The position numbers and the translations under genes are program-made. Shown in pieces: positions 12,368-24,300 of a DNA stretch of 64,000 nucleotides. Within the stretch, counting starts at the first letter, position 1; each line of letters starts with the position of its first letter. The stretch is taken from the NCBI RefSeq assembly GCF_032854445.1, contig NC_088303.1:27693265-27757264 (forward strand), in the 5' to 3' direction. Source of the DNA: Liolophura sinensis (taxonomy: Eukaryota; Mollusca; Polyplacophora; Chitonida; Chitonidae). Below the pieces are notes generated by a model. The model saw nothing but the letters and a program-made list of their open reading frames with translations. It was not told where the DNA came from and ran no database searches.

Positions 12368-15300
12368 TCATCTGAAGTCAAACTGTGTTTCCACCAGATA
12401 TCTCATCTTAATCTGTCGGGTATCGTACACGATGAACTCATTGTAGTTCAGCGTATAACCATTTGGGTTGCGAACACCAGTGTCTTTGGCTTTACCCATG
12501 GGCACCACAACACCATCAGACCTGCAAAACAGACACAATATAGTGAAAGTTACAGTGTGTTCAGTGGAGTTATCAAGTCAAATTATTTATGGAGAGGTAC
12601 ATACACATACACACACACACCGTCCCACACAATCCTTGTTCAATGCTTAATCAGTACAAGCAGAATACTTAAATATATGGTGTCAGAGCCGAGCCCAATA
12701 GCACCATATATTTCCGAATCGAGTTACTTAGCAACTGCTCACCACATTTATCTTACAAAAGACCAATCAATGCACCAATGAAGGCTGATGAGCTAGTGAA
12801 TTAGTTCAGCGGAGTCGTTGTTTTCATGAACGAAACAAGAGAGATAACCTTGTCAGGAGACATGTGACCACTGCTGCTGCATGAAAACCAGAGTATTTTT
12901 TCTGATGAGGGATAAGTACTAATGTATGTGCTACCACTCTTTCTTTCAAGCATCAGTGTTGGCAAATACTGTAAAATTATTTCGTTGATTTAGTAAAGAG
13001 ATACATCAATATGGTAATGTGTTTGATGTACCACTACAACTGTGGCAAGACAGGCCCCTGGTGTCCAGGACAAATTTGACAGAGCCATTTCTGTCTTTAG
13101 TCAAAATCTGAAATTCGTTTTTGAGCCTATTGTGGAGCCTTCAAAAAAATTTACCACCTTAAGACAAACAACTTTCAACACCTGTACCACAAACTATGCA
13201 TACTGGCATATTTTGAGTGCTGCCTCACTCAAATACCATGCCAGAAAACTGACAATGTCAGTATTTGGTCTATTTCCTTATGAAGAGCCCTAAGCCAAGA
13301 TAATTTGTTTGATTTTTTGGTTTGGGGCAACATCACTGTCAACAATATTTAATATATATGAGATTATATCACAATAGTGTCTGCCTGAAAGAAGGTTGGG
13401 CCCACTGTTGATGTGTTTACAGAGCTTCTCCACTGGAATGTCTCTTTCAGTTACAATATATCCGGTTGACCAGCACTTGGTCTCTTCCTACATGCAAGGT
13501 AGTGCCAAGGTTACTGATGTTTAGGTTTCATGTATGACTCAGCTCGGACTGAACCAAAATCCATCACTTATAAGAAAAAGGCTCTATCTGACAAGCACAG
13601 CCAGTCCTAAGTGAGGATGAAGCCAGGTCACAAGACTCAGGATTGATCCCAGATCTTTGGCTTATGAGCTGAACACTCAAACATCTCAGGTTGAACCCAC
13701 TGCTACCAATATAACAGGTATGTGATGATAGTCTTACTTAAGGTTCCAATTTCCACACACAATGCCCTACACATCCATTATTACTTACATGGTGTGATAA
13801 CCCTTAGGATCAGGTGCGATGGATCCCATGCCCTTGACACTGTGGGTACCGCTGGGGAGTTTGTGTGCGTTGTAGTCAGCAGCCATGAGTTCATTACACT
13901 TGCCAAGTGACACCTGGAAGAGCAAAACAGGTCAGTTACAGACTACAAAACAATGAATTTGGGGTAATTGAATCTTCAATCAATAACGTTGTCACAAAAA
14001 TACCTAATCATTGAGGCGCATGTTAAATAAGCTTTACTGGCTGTTTATGGTTATCATCTGACTTCCAATCATAATTACTGCCTCTGATCACAATTTTTTT
14101 TCATATTTAAACCAAATTCCCTCTTTATCAGTGAGTTTTAATCCACATATCTGATAGGATTGCCTATGTGAATCTACAGACCGGAGTCAATTCTCCTCAT
14201 CATTTGAACACTGTCATATTTTAATCTTAATTTAAGACAGGGGTTCTAGCTCACCCACAACGCTGAAGAGTAGATCGCTAGGCTTCTTTTCCTTCTTGTC
14301 TTTAAAGGGGTACAGAATCAATTCTGACTGGCTGGTATCAGAGACAGGCAAGTCCAGGCTATGCCCTGCCTCAGCTGAATCAAGGCTGCAAGATTTAACC
14401 CAGGAAACCTTATCTCCACTGACAGCCAATCAGCATCGATTCTGTATCCCTTTAAAAGATCTTTCTAAGAGAGGCAAACAACTAAAGAATAATGAAATGA
14501 CTTACTTCACAGAGGAGGACAATTCCTGTGTTTTTGGCTGGCGAAGCAAAACAGTAGTTGGCACTTTTACTGGACATGTCAGCAAAATATACACCTTTAC
14601 CAAACTGCGGGAGAAAAAGGAATTTGTGTGAACAATATATATATATATCATGAAACACTTTAAGGTCATATAAAACAAGCAGAAACGCACGTTCACATAG
14701 AAAAAGTACTAAATTTAATTTCCATCTACTCCTGAAAACATAATCTTGGAAAACCTAACATTCAATACTATTATGTGACTATGGCAGGTTATTAAATAAA
14801 AAGTAAGGCTTACTACATTGCATTCTACAGTAAAAGTTTGGTTTTGAAAGCAGTGATAAAAGCTGATATTTTGCAAGCAGTGATAACTGTGTAGACTTTG
14901 CAAGCAGTGATAAAAGCTGATATTTTGCAAGCAGTGATAACTGTAGACTTTGCAAGAAGAAGCAAGTATGAATGTATGTATGCTTAGGTTTCAATGAGAA
15001 AGCATAGGTAATAGCTAGTACATCGTAAGTAGTGATAATAGCTGGTACTTTGCTAGCAGAGATAAAAGTTGAGACTTTCCAAGCACAGATAATAGTAGGA
15101 CTTTGCAGCATTGATAATGTAAGCAGTGATAACAGCTGAATCTTTGGTAAGATAATAGCTTGGATTTTGCAGGCAGTGATAATAAGGGTGGTACTTTACC
15201 ATGTATCCTGTAACAGGTGCCTCTGGGGGTGCGATCTTCAACCCCTGGCTAAGGATCCCCATCCAGTTGGTCAGACGTGATCCATGCCACAACAACATCC

Positions 15301-18300
15301 TGAAACATGAACATCAAAATGTATGCAGAAAAGAACAAGGCAAGCCATATTTCTTTACATCAAATGCGAGCTCCTAGTTCAGTTGGAGGTAAAAACGCAT
15401 AGAGTGATTGATTGGTTGATTGATCGGCTGATGTTTATTGCTATGATCAAGAATTTTGTGGAACTTGTGGATTTGGACTAGTCAAACGAAAATAGGCTAT
15501 TTCATAAGCCAAAACGGATTTGTCAACTTCTGCAAATTGTGTGACATAACAGTTGTCCTGTTTTCAATTAACAAGTTTCATTCAACATTGAATAAAACAT
15601 ACAGTGCACTAGAATTACGAAAACTTATTCCTTCAAGTTTTCTGTGAATAAGAGAATCCCTCTTACCTGTTCCCACAGTCTTTAAAGTTTTTCTCTTCAT
15701 TTTCTTTCTTGCACTCAAAAACATCTATCACCTTCATCTTGTACTGACTGTGAGTCTTCGCATGTGTATTCTGCAGGTACTGTTCAATCAGCTACAACAA
15801 CAACGGCAACCCTGTAATTCTATGTCAAGCCCCAGGCACAATTATTTCATTCTTACCCTCACAGCATTTCACTAAACTAAATCATCTGACATCAGTTACT
15901 ACTCTTTCTCTTTTAGTATTCTTCTCTTTCACATCTAAACCAAAACACTGTACAGAATACCAGTGAATGAAGTTGTTATCCATAAAACAGTGTCCACTAA
16001 TCCTGTGTGTTCAAACAGCATCCACTAATCTCATGTGTTTAAACAGCATCCACTAATCTCATGTGTTTAAACAGTATCCACTAATCCTGTGTTCAAACAG
16101 CATCCACTAATCTCATGTGTTTAAACAGCATCCACTAATTCTGTGTTCAAACAGCATCCACTAATCTCGTGTTTAAACAGTGTCCACTAATCCTATGTGT
16201 TCATACAGCATCCACTAATCTCATGTGTTTAAACAGCATCCATTAATCTCATGTGCTCAATCATCATCCACTAATCTCATGGGTTTGAACAGTATCCACT
16301 AATCTTGTGTATTAATATAGCATCCACTAATCTCGTGTTCAATCACCATCCACTAATCTCATGTGTTTAAATAGTATCCACTAATCTTGTGTATTAAAAT
16401 AGCATCCACTAATCTCATATGTTCCATCACAATCTTCTAATCCTACGTGTTTAACAGTATGCACTAATCTTGTGTTCAAGCGGCATTCACTAATCTCAAA
16501 TGTTCATCTGACAGCTCTGTGGTTTCTGACCATCAGAGGCTTAATGTGCATCTAATCTAGCTTCCTTGTTTTTTGTGAGAACTGGGCAGAATGAATATGG
16601 CAAATTTAATAGAACTCTATTGACTTTGCGGATCTATTTAATTGAAATAATTTGTGGCTTCATCTTTCTAAGCTTAATATAAAATAAGCTTACAGCGATC
16701 ATCTTTCACAACGACCCCAAACAATTACCTGCAATTTTTTCTCACCAAAATGATTAAACCTTAAGCTCTGAAATGATACTATGGTGGCTCACTCAATAAG
16801 GAAGCTGCAAGCTGCACATCAAGATAATAAAGTGAGTATTAACCAATATTAACCGAAACTTGACTTTAAACACAAAAGTCAAAAAGTTTGAAAAAAAAAA
16901 AAACACGATTTTTGATTAATACCTGGAAATCCTCAGACTGTTTGTCCATGACGGACAGGTCACAGTGAAGTGACTGATAATGACGATCCACAGGGTTGAT
17001 TGACATATCACCTGTCTCAAGAGTTCTCATAGCCACCTCGATGTCGTCCAGCGCCTGGAAGAAACCCCCAAAGAGCGTCAGTGACAAAATATAGCAATTA
17101 ATAACAGCAGAGCTAAGGTGTAGCGAAATTACTGTGTATGATGTACAGGTAAAATTTCCTCTATGACACATGTTTGGCCCAATTCTGACAGCTTTAAGGT
17201 TGTTTGGACAAATGCAAATTTCAGCATCAAAAGTAACAATTTTTATGATCTGAACTGGCATAAGAGCATCTAATTCTTTATTAGCAAACCTTACCGAGGC
17301 AATATGTACCACGAACACATGTACCCATGTATCCACATACTTCAAGGTGTCATTACGTACCATTAAAACATCTGATCATTTAAACCACAAAATGTTTACC
17401 TCAAGCAGCTGAATCTTCTCTTTCAGACATTGTTTTGTGCGGATTAATGGTGGTTGCCTCATCCTGTAAAGTATAAAAGACTGATTAGTTGACCATAAAC
17501 GTTTTAATTGTACATCAACTGATAGATAAGTAAAATACAAAAAAAAAAAAACACAGTCGTTTGATTTCACGTCAGCCAATATCAATACCAGGCATTATAA
17601 ATAGCTTGTGTAAGTCATTGTTGACTGGTTTGAGCCAAGTGGAAAGCCTTATTGGCCCAGCTGAAAGTTGCATCGGCCGAGATGAAGGTCTTATTGGCCA
17701 AGTTGAAGGTTGTGCTGGGCAAACTGAAAGTCATACTGGCTGAGTGGAAGGGCAAACAGAAAGTTATATAAGCTGAGTTGAAAGTTGTATTGGGCAAGCA
17801 AAATGTTGTATTGGCCTCATTCAAAGTCATGTTGACCAAGAAAGAGTTAAGTCTGAGTCCTGTCATTTGTCTGCATAACTATTCCTAAATTATATTGTAT
17901 TTTTTGCTAGGAAAGTCATCAATTATCATGGAGCATTGGGGTGTGGAACTAGCTCGAACTTGCCAAAGGTCATGTGAGCTTGTGTGTGTTTGACTCACCC
18001 AAAATCATGGGGTATTCGTGTATAGAATTCACTGCATGCCTGTTCCAATGCTCTGCCAATTTCACCTTTCTGAATACAGAAGTCTATTTTCTTCAAGGCA
18101 GAGTACCCAGCTTTTATCTGATCTTTGGTCAATTTTCCTGCGAAAATAGAACTATATATTACAATGTTATACAACAAACAAACAACAGCAATTAATAGGA
18201 AACTGTTCAAATTACCTGCAAAAAAAGTGTCTTCCATTTGTATCAAATAACAGTAAATCTCAGTTTAAGCATATATTAGAAATAACAATGTTTGACCAAC

Positions 18301-21300
18301 CTACTGTTTCAGTTGATGGTAAACATCCAGGTATGTCATCAGTCGAGCCTAAAGTCCATGCAAAGCTATTTTACTCATGGTGTGGTAAGTATTGTTCTAA
18401 ATGTTAGGGAGGTGTTAAATGGAGACTGACATATAATAAATGTCTATTTGCTGGTGCACAATATTTATATATTTATCTGCTGCACTCAAGAATATTTCAT
18501 TTAAACAACAAAGGTCCCAGCACCCCCCACCCCCCCACTCAACCATCCGTAGGTTGTTAGCAGATCTTTCCACATACGACCTGAGAGGAACCAAGCATGA
18601 GCTGGACACAAAGCGACCTTTGGCCGCCAGGCCACCGACGCCCCCTGGTGCACCCAAGTTGCTTCTTTGCTTGTGCTTTAATGTCACCAAGGCATATTCT
18701 TTACATGATGAACACCAAACAAGGAAATAATTTGATTTCCAATTCATAAATCTTAAAGTATTGCTTAACTTCAATGTAGAACAGTAAACACATATACTTT
18801 GTTTCAAATTCAATTTTTAAGAAAATTTTTTTTTCCAAGAATGAATTAATCTTACCTAAAGGTGCTTTTTTGGCATCGTATTTCATCTCAATAACAGCTT
18901 CCTCCATTAAGCTAACATCACAGATCAGCCTGATAAGGTCCTGTAATTTAGCTTCCAGTTTGGAATCTGGAACTTTCTCACTGGGTTCTCTCTTCAAGGT
19001 GTCCCCACCAGCCTTGTCTCCTTCCTAATTATACAGTGAGGATGACAGTGTCAATAAATGTGCCTCAAAATATGACCATAATGGCACAGTGAAAAAAAAT
19101 AAACTAGGTCCAGATGATTAAAATACACAAGACTGTCCTATTTAAAATTCTTCGGCGAAGCAGTTATTCAAATACAATGTTACAATGTTGGCATGAAAAA
19201 CCAACATTGCACAACATGGAGCATAACTCTTTAAATTCTGAAGCGATGTGACTGTTTTCATTCGATTCTGATCTGGGGGTAGAGAAAAAAAATGAACCCC
19301 ATCTTGTAACAGTAAGCGAAGCACGCAGTAAAACCATATTTTGGGCAATACTCCATTACTCATTCTGGTAACACATTCAAAGCCAATATTTCATGAGGAC
19401 ACTGCTTTTGACATGCTGCTAGTACAAAATTATTATTTTTGAACACAAAATATGTAAAATTTGTAATTTGTCTTTTCCCTTTACAAGACAGTTAGTCAAA
19501 TCCTCACCTTAGGCTTGTAATCCATTTTAAGCATGTCATACTTTCCTGCCACCTTTTCAAAACAATCTCTCATATCCCAACTGTTCTTGGTCTTGTCTTG
19601 AAACCTGAAACAGAATATCAATGTCACACTTCACAACACTGGGTAATAACTTATAATAACACATATTAAAAATGCATTCCGTGTGTATAAAAACCAATGT
19701 GTCAGTATGTGACAAACCTCCAAATACATGTAACAAGCCAGAGACATCATTTGAACACAGTTTTCACCTTAGCAGTGGTGATAAGGCCAGGGCCTAATCT
19801 AGCCCTTCTCAGCGTCCGATTACCGGACGCTGCCGTTTCCTCGAAGTGCCCTTTGTTTAAAAAAAAAAAAACAGGTTATAAAAAAAAACAAAAAAAACAT
19901 AGCCAGAATTCATTATAAGACTAGGACTATCTACTTAGTTCCTAGGATTGGGCTAGCCATTCGCCACATTAGTTTTGGCGAATATAATTTCTGTGTGGCG
20001 AAAGCAAATTGCCGTACCTTCGCCACAGTGGCGAAAGCATTGAATGCCTTTTAACTGTCATCTGCGATGGCAGAGTTCTCCACATATCAGTAAATACAAG
20101 CCATTCAAAGAATGAATTTTCGGGCTTGGTATGTGTTGTGGTTTGGACGTGGGGTGGGGGTCAACCGTAAAAACCGAGGCCCTTTAAAATGTATGAGAAA
20201 CGAAATATTCAACAATGAAGTGCCCTTCACTGGTGGTTCCACCCCCTGCCCTTCTGAGGCCAGATTAGGCCCTGAAGGCCATTCTTAAAAAAAAACATTC
20301 CTTACCCCAGTTTTATCAGAAAACATTTGGATGCTTACCAAATTTGCAAGGAATTTTTTATGCTGGCAAATTAATAAGACGCTAAAAACTGTTACTTGTG
20401 TCCAAGGTGCCTTGATGCCAATGCTAAAATGAGGCAGAACTTGCTGTTTTAGTGGTTTTGATCATGTCTCCCATGAGCCTGCTCCTTAACCAACACTTGT
20501 AAATTTAACAAAATGCTAAAACCTATGTCTTTTAATCAGCTGGAGAAATTCAGAAATCCACAACGAAAATTAAAACAGAAGTGTCTGCATTCCTACAGCA
20601 CACCAATCAAAATCAGAACTGTAAGAGTCAAATATGAAGTGATATTTTCTACTCTCACGTTTCAATGGGGACTACTTATTTGGGGACTTAAGATGGCCAT
20701 GAACAAATGTTAAGGTCACCATTTTAACATAGGTAGTGGAATTCACTCTTTCTTAGGAGGGAGTGACATGGCCGGAACTACTCCTAGGTGATATACACGC
20801 AAGTGAAAGAAGGTGATTAGGAATTTTGGGAAAATTTCGAGGTTTCTTTCACCAACAATGTTGATTTCAGTTTTATCAAAGAAGCAATTGGAAATAACTC
20901 AAATAAATACACTATTTATAAACAGGCCTTGAAAGGGGAACACTTTAGAGCAGAGTTCTAAGAAACTGTCTTTCATACTTTTTGGAGAAAATCTGTTTCG
21001 CCTTTTCAATGTCTGACCCACACGGCACCAGGTTGTTTTGGCCAGCATAGCCCACACGACCCCACCTTAGCCACACATAGAACATTTTCTTTCCTTCTTC
21101 TTGGAGTAGTTGTATAAGGAAGTATTTGTTGTTGTTGTTACATATATTAGTCTGTAAAATAAAAACAGAAGCCTCTGAAAGTTAAAACATGTATTCATTT
21201 AAATCTAGAACAATCATGCCATAGTATCATTTACATAGGCCCAAGAAATATTTGTACTCGTCAAGAAAAACAAAATATGATTTAATAAATCTGACTGTTC

Positions 21301-24300
21301 ACCCATAAACTCAATCATCCAAAACTTTACCTACACAGCAGCATTTCAAAATAAAATGGCCAACAATTGTATCAGTGTTGTCAAAATAAATTCAGTTTTA
21401 TATAGTTGTGTACCTATTTGCACCCAACAGACTCGAGGTACTCATGGATTTTTACTAAATTTGGATGCTTACCAAATTTGCAAGTTTTTCAGAAAATCAT
21501 CTCCACACACAACACAATGGCATAAATCAAGATGTCTCAATTGAATTCACAAGGGGGAAATAATTAATTAAAGGACCTGGTACGGTAAGGCGGAGAATGG
21601 TCCCCAGAGTGCAAATTTCAAAATCCCAGCACAACTCTGTAAATTTTGGAATTAGAAGTATAAGACTTGTTGAAGCACTCATGAAAGTTACAATGCCATA
21701 AGAGAAATGGTAGTAGCTTAGTAGTAACCTGCCAAAAATGCCAATTTTTCGTTCAAACGAGGCACTGTCTTTTTGATTTACAGTGTGAAGATCAACGTTA
21801 ACCAGAAAAATATCTTCACTGAAACCTTCATGTGTATTTATATGTGCTGTCAAAGTTTCGTTCTGTTAACGTTTGTTTTCATACGTAAAACATAAACTTC
21901 ATAATGTGATGAGTTTTGTCATATTTTATTAAGTTTAAAATCTGTATTTCTGCCATGGTCTATCAAGCATCAAGGATGAAAACAGAAGTAGCCCTAAGAG
22001 TGTGTCAGCAGCTGTCACTCACAGCTACAGTCATTTTCACTACTCGAGGTCTACAGTTTCTTGCATTGCGGCCGATTCCCCGCCTTACCATACCAGGTCC
22101 TTTCATGTGGATATTTAAGACAACACACCTGGTTAAGCATACAATCCCAGACATCCTTTCCTTCACAGAATACCCGCGCCTTCCCTGCCAGACTGCATTC
22201 AGGATCTACTGGAGCTTTACCAGTCAACACCACAGTCTTCACTGTAAGTTAACAGACACGAAAGTCACAACTGTGTAACAGACTTATCTCATCATTGCTT
22301 ACCACCATATTCAAAAAGTTTCCAGTTAAAAGAATGACCCATAGTTTTATGATTGGAGAAAACCATGAACATCTGGCAACTTACTGATAAACTTTCCACC
22401 ATATGACAAACAAACATTCCATATTAGTTAAGGTAAATGATCTTCAACGAACATTAAACGGCACAATTAGTCACACAGACTTCATTGACTGCTTATTGTT
22501 CCATGGAACCATGGTCCCACAAGAATCTACGAAATTCCCTAACCAAGGTAGAGTCTGAAAACTGTGGAACATAGTCCACGGTATAAGGTGGTCACTTCTG
22601 ATGGGTTGGTTATTCAGAGTTCTGAGCAGTTACCTCCATCAAGAAACTTCACTGTACTTGTAGATGTTAAACTGAACAAAGCAACCGGCAGTGCTATACC
22701 CACCAATAACAAACTATTCCTTTATTTCAGTCCACGGTGAGGCCATCGTTACAAATACATTCACTGGGCATAACTAACCCTACCCTTTAAATTTGTTTAC
22801 ATTTAGTGTTTATTGGGATTTTGCTAGGTTTCTTTCACTTCTCCCTCAATATCAACTTTTCAAAATCCCTATGCTCATTAGTGAAAAGAAAAAATTCTGC
22901 ACAAAACAACCCTTTTTTTTTCTGTCAGGGCCGTTTAATGCAAAACAAAAATTTTTCAAGTACGACTTGAAACAATGAATTTAGTGAAAGCAGTGTTTGC
23001 ATTTTAGCAGTGTGATATGGTGATTATTTATTTATTTATTTATTTGACTGGCGTTTTACCTCATACTCAAGAATATTTCACTTATGCGACGGCCAGCATT
23101 ATGGAGGGCAAAGTCCGGTGGAAACCAAGTCCATCCACAGGTTGCTAGCAGACCTTCCCACACATGGCCAGAAAGCAAGACAGCATGAGTTGGACTTGAA
23201 CTCACAGCTACAGCATTGGTGAGAGGCTCCTGGGTGTATGCGTCGGCATCCTAACCCTGTCAGCCATGGATGTGATGTGATGAAGACGTGAACTTGTGAG
23301 TTTGTGAGCTATCTGAAGTGAATTAATTACATGTACCTATCTCTTTGCCCTCCATTTCCATTTCATGGCGTGATTTCTTTCTGTCAGACTTGCTCTTTCC
23401 AGATCCAGATTTGGTAGTTTCTCCATTTTCATCTGGTTCAATCTTAATCTTTTTACCATTAGTCTGGTTCTCATCTGTAGCTGTCTCCCTTGATGAACTC
23501 TTTCGCCCTCCAGACTTCCTTGTCACTGGCTCAACTTTAGCATCTGTCAAAACAGATTTCTCATCAGTAATTTAAAGTGATGAGATACTGAAAATCCTTC
23601 TGCCATAAACGATATCGATCAAAACTATAGTATTTTGCATTTTTCAGTTTTTCCAGTTCAGTCTCCAAATTCTCACAAATATAAAATGAACAAAGCAAAG
23701 CTTTACCCACCTGTCTTCACCCTCCTGACTTTCCTGACGACTGCAGTATCATCATTGACTTGTTCCTTGTTGGTCAGGTCCACTGTGTAAGATCGGCCAC
23801 AAGCTGAGATGGCTGCCTCAGTCTCCCCACCCCTGCTAGCGTCCTCCAAGCTGCAGCTACACGCTGTATCATAACTGTTCCACTTACCTCTCTCATCTTC
23901 CCACTGCCACACATAGAAATCTGCAAAAGAAACCAAGCAGGTTTCACATCAATCAGTATTTACTTACTTATTTCCAGGCCCCTTGATAACAAAGGCAAAA
24001 TTTTAATCATTAAATTTGGTATGTTCCTTTCCGTTATATTAGCTGAAATTTGTTGTACAATATCTTTCCCAGAAATTATGTTATCGACCAATATTCTGAC
24101 CTTGTCAGATTAGAAATAAGAGTTTTAAATTGATTTGAAATTTTGACTGAAGTTTAAGATTGTTTCATGATCCTGGGGCCTGGGGTCTATTTATTTTATT
24201 GTTGTTTACTGACATGCTCAAGACTGTTTCATTTGTACAATGGTGTGGAGGAATTGTGAAGTTTATCATCATATTAAACACAAAAATCATAGTCATCTTT

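Larger units (their letters stand above)
12368..17054 (-). other. PARP2: PARP2 exons 12-17: ADP-ribosyltransferase catalytic domain
   Basis: Residues about 498-741. [10 protein letters not shown] holds the NAD-binding His588, [17 protein letters not shown] holds Tyr622, and [12 protein letters not shown] holds the catalytic Glu719. The His-Tyr spacing of 34 residues equals that of human PARP1. The protein ends in [12 protein letters not shown], close to the vertebrate PARP2 end but without its last few residues. Confidence 0.95.
17400..19024 (-). other. PARP2: PARP2 exons 9-11: regulatory helical domain
   Basis: Residues about 374-497. Landmarks are [47 protein letters not shown] and PPLIRT. 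This alpha-helical domain holds DNA-dependent PARPs inactive until a break is bound. Its presence places the protein with PARP1-3 and not with the WWE-bearing mono-ADP-ribosyltransferases, which lack it. Confidence 0.92.
19508..22241 (-). other. PARP2: PARP2 exons 6-8: WGR domain
   Basis: Residues about 246-373 carry [20 protein letters not shown], then WLRWGRVG (Trp313-Gly314-Arg315) and the closing KYDMLKMDY. In PARP2 the WGR domain docks on 5'-phosphorylated DNA ends and relays activation to the catalytic domain. All the landmark residues I know are present. An unusual run of four Asn (residues 288-291) sits where human PARP2 also has an Asn-rich turn. Confidence 0.92.

Noticed and set aside
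13600-13700. Head of a second tRNA-derived SINE family
   Set aside because: A B-box-like GGGATCAATCC is present on the minus strand, but no A box or second copy was found.
16866-17363. 165-codon minus-strand ORF taken as a single gene
   Set aside because: Only 16923-17054 is real (PARP2 exon 12); the rest is intron read-through on both sides.
24185-24245. SINE tail fragment
   Set aside because: Only a few short words match (GCTCAAGA, TTTCATT); too diverged to support.
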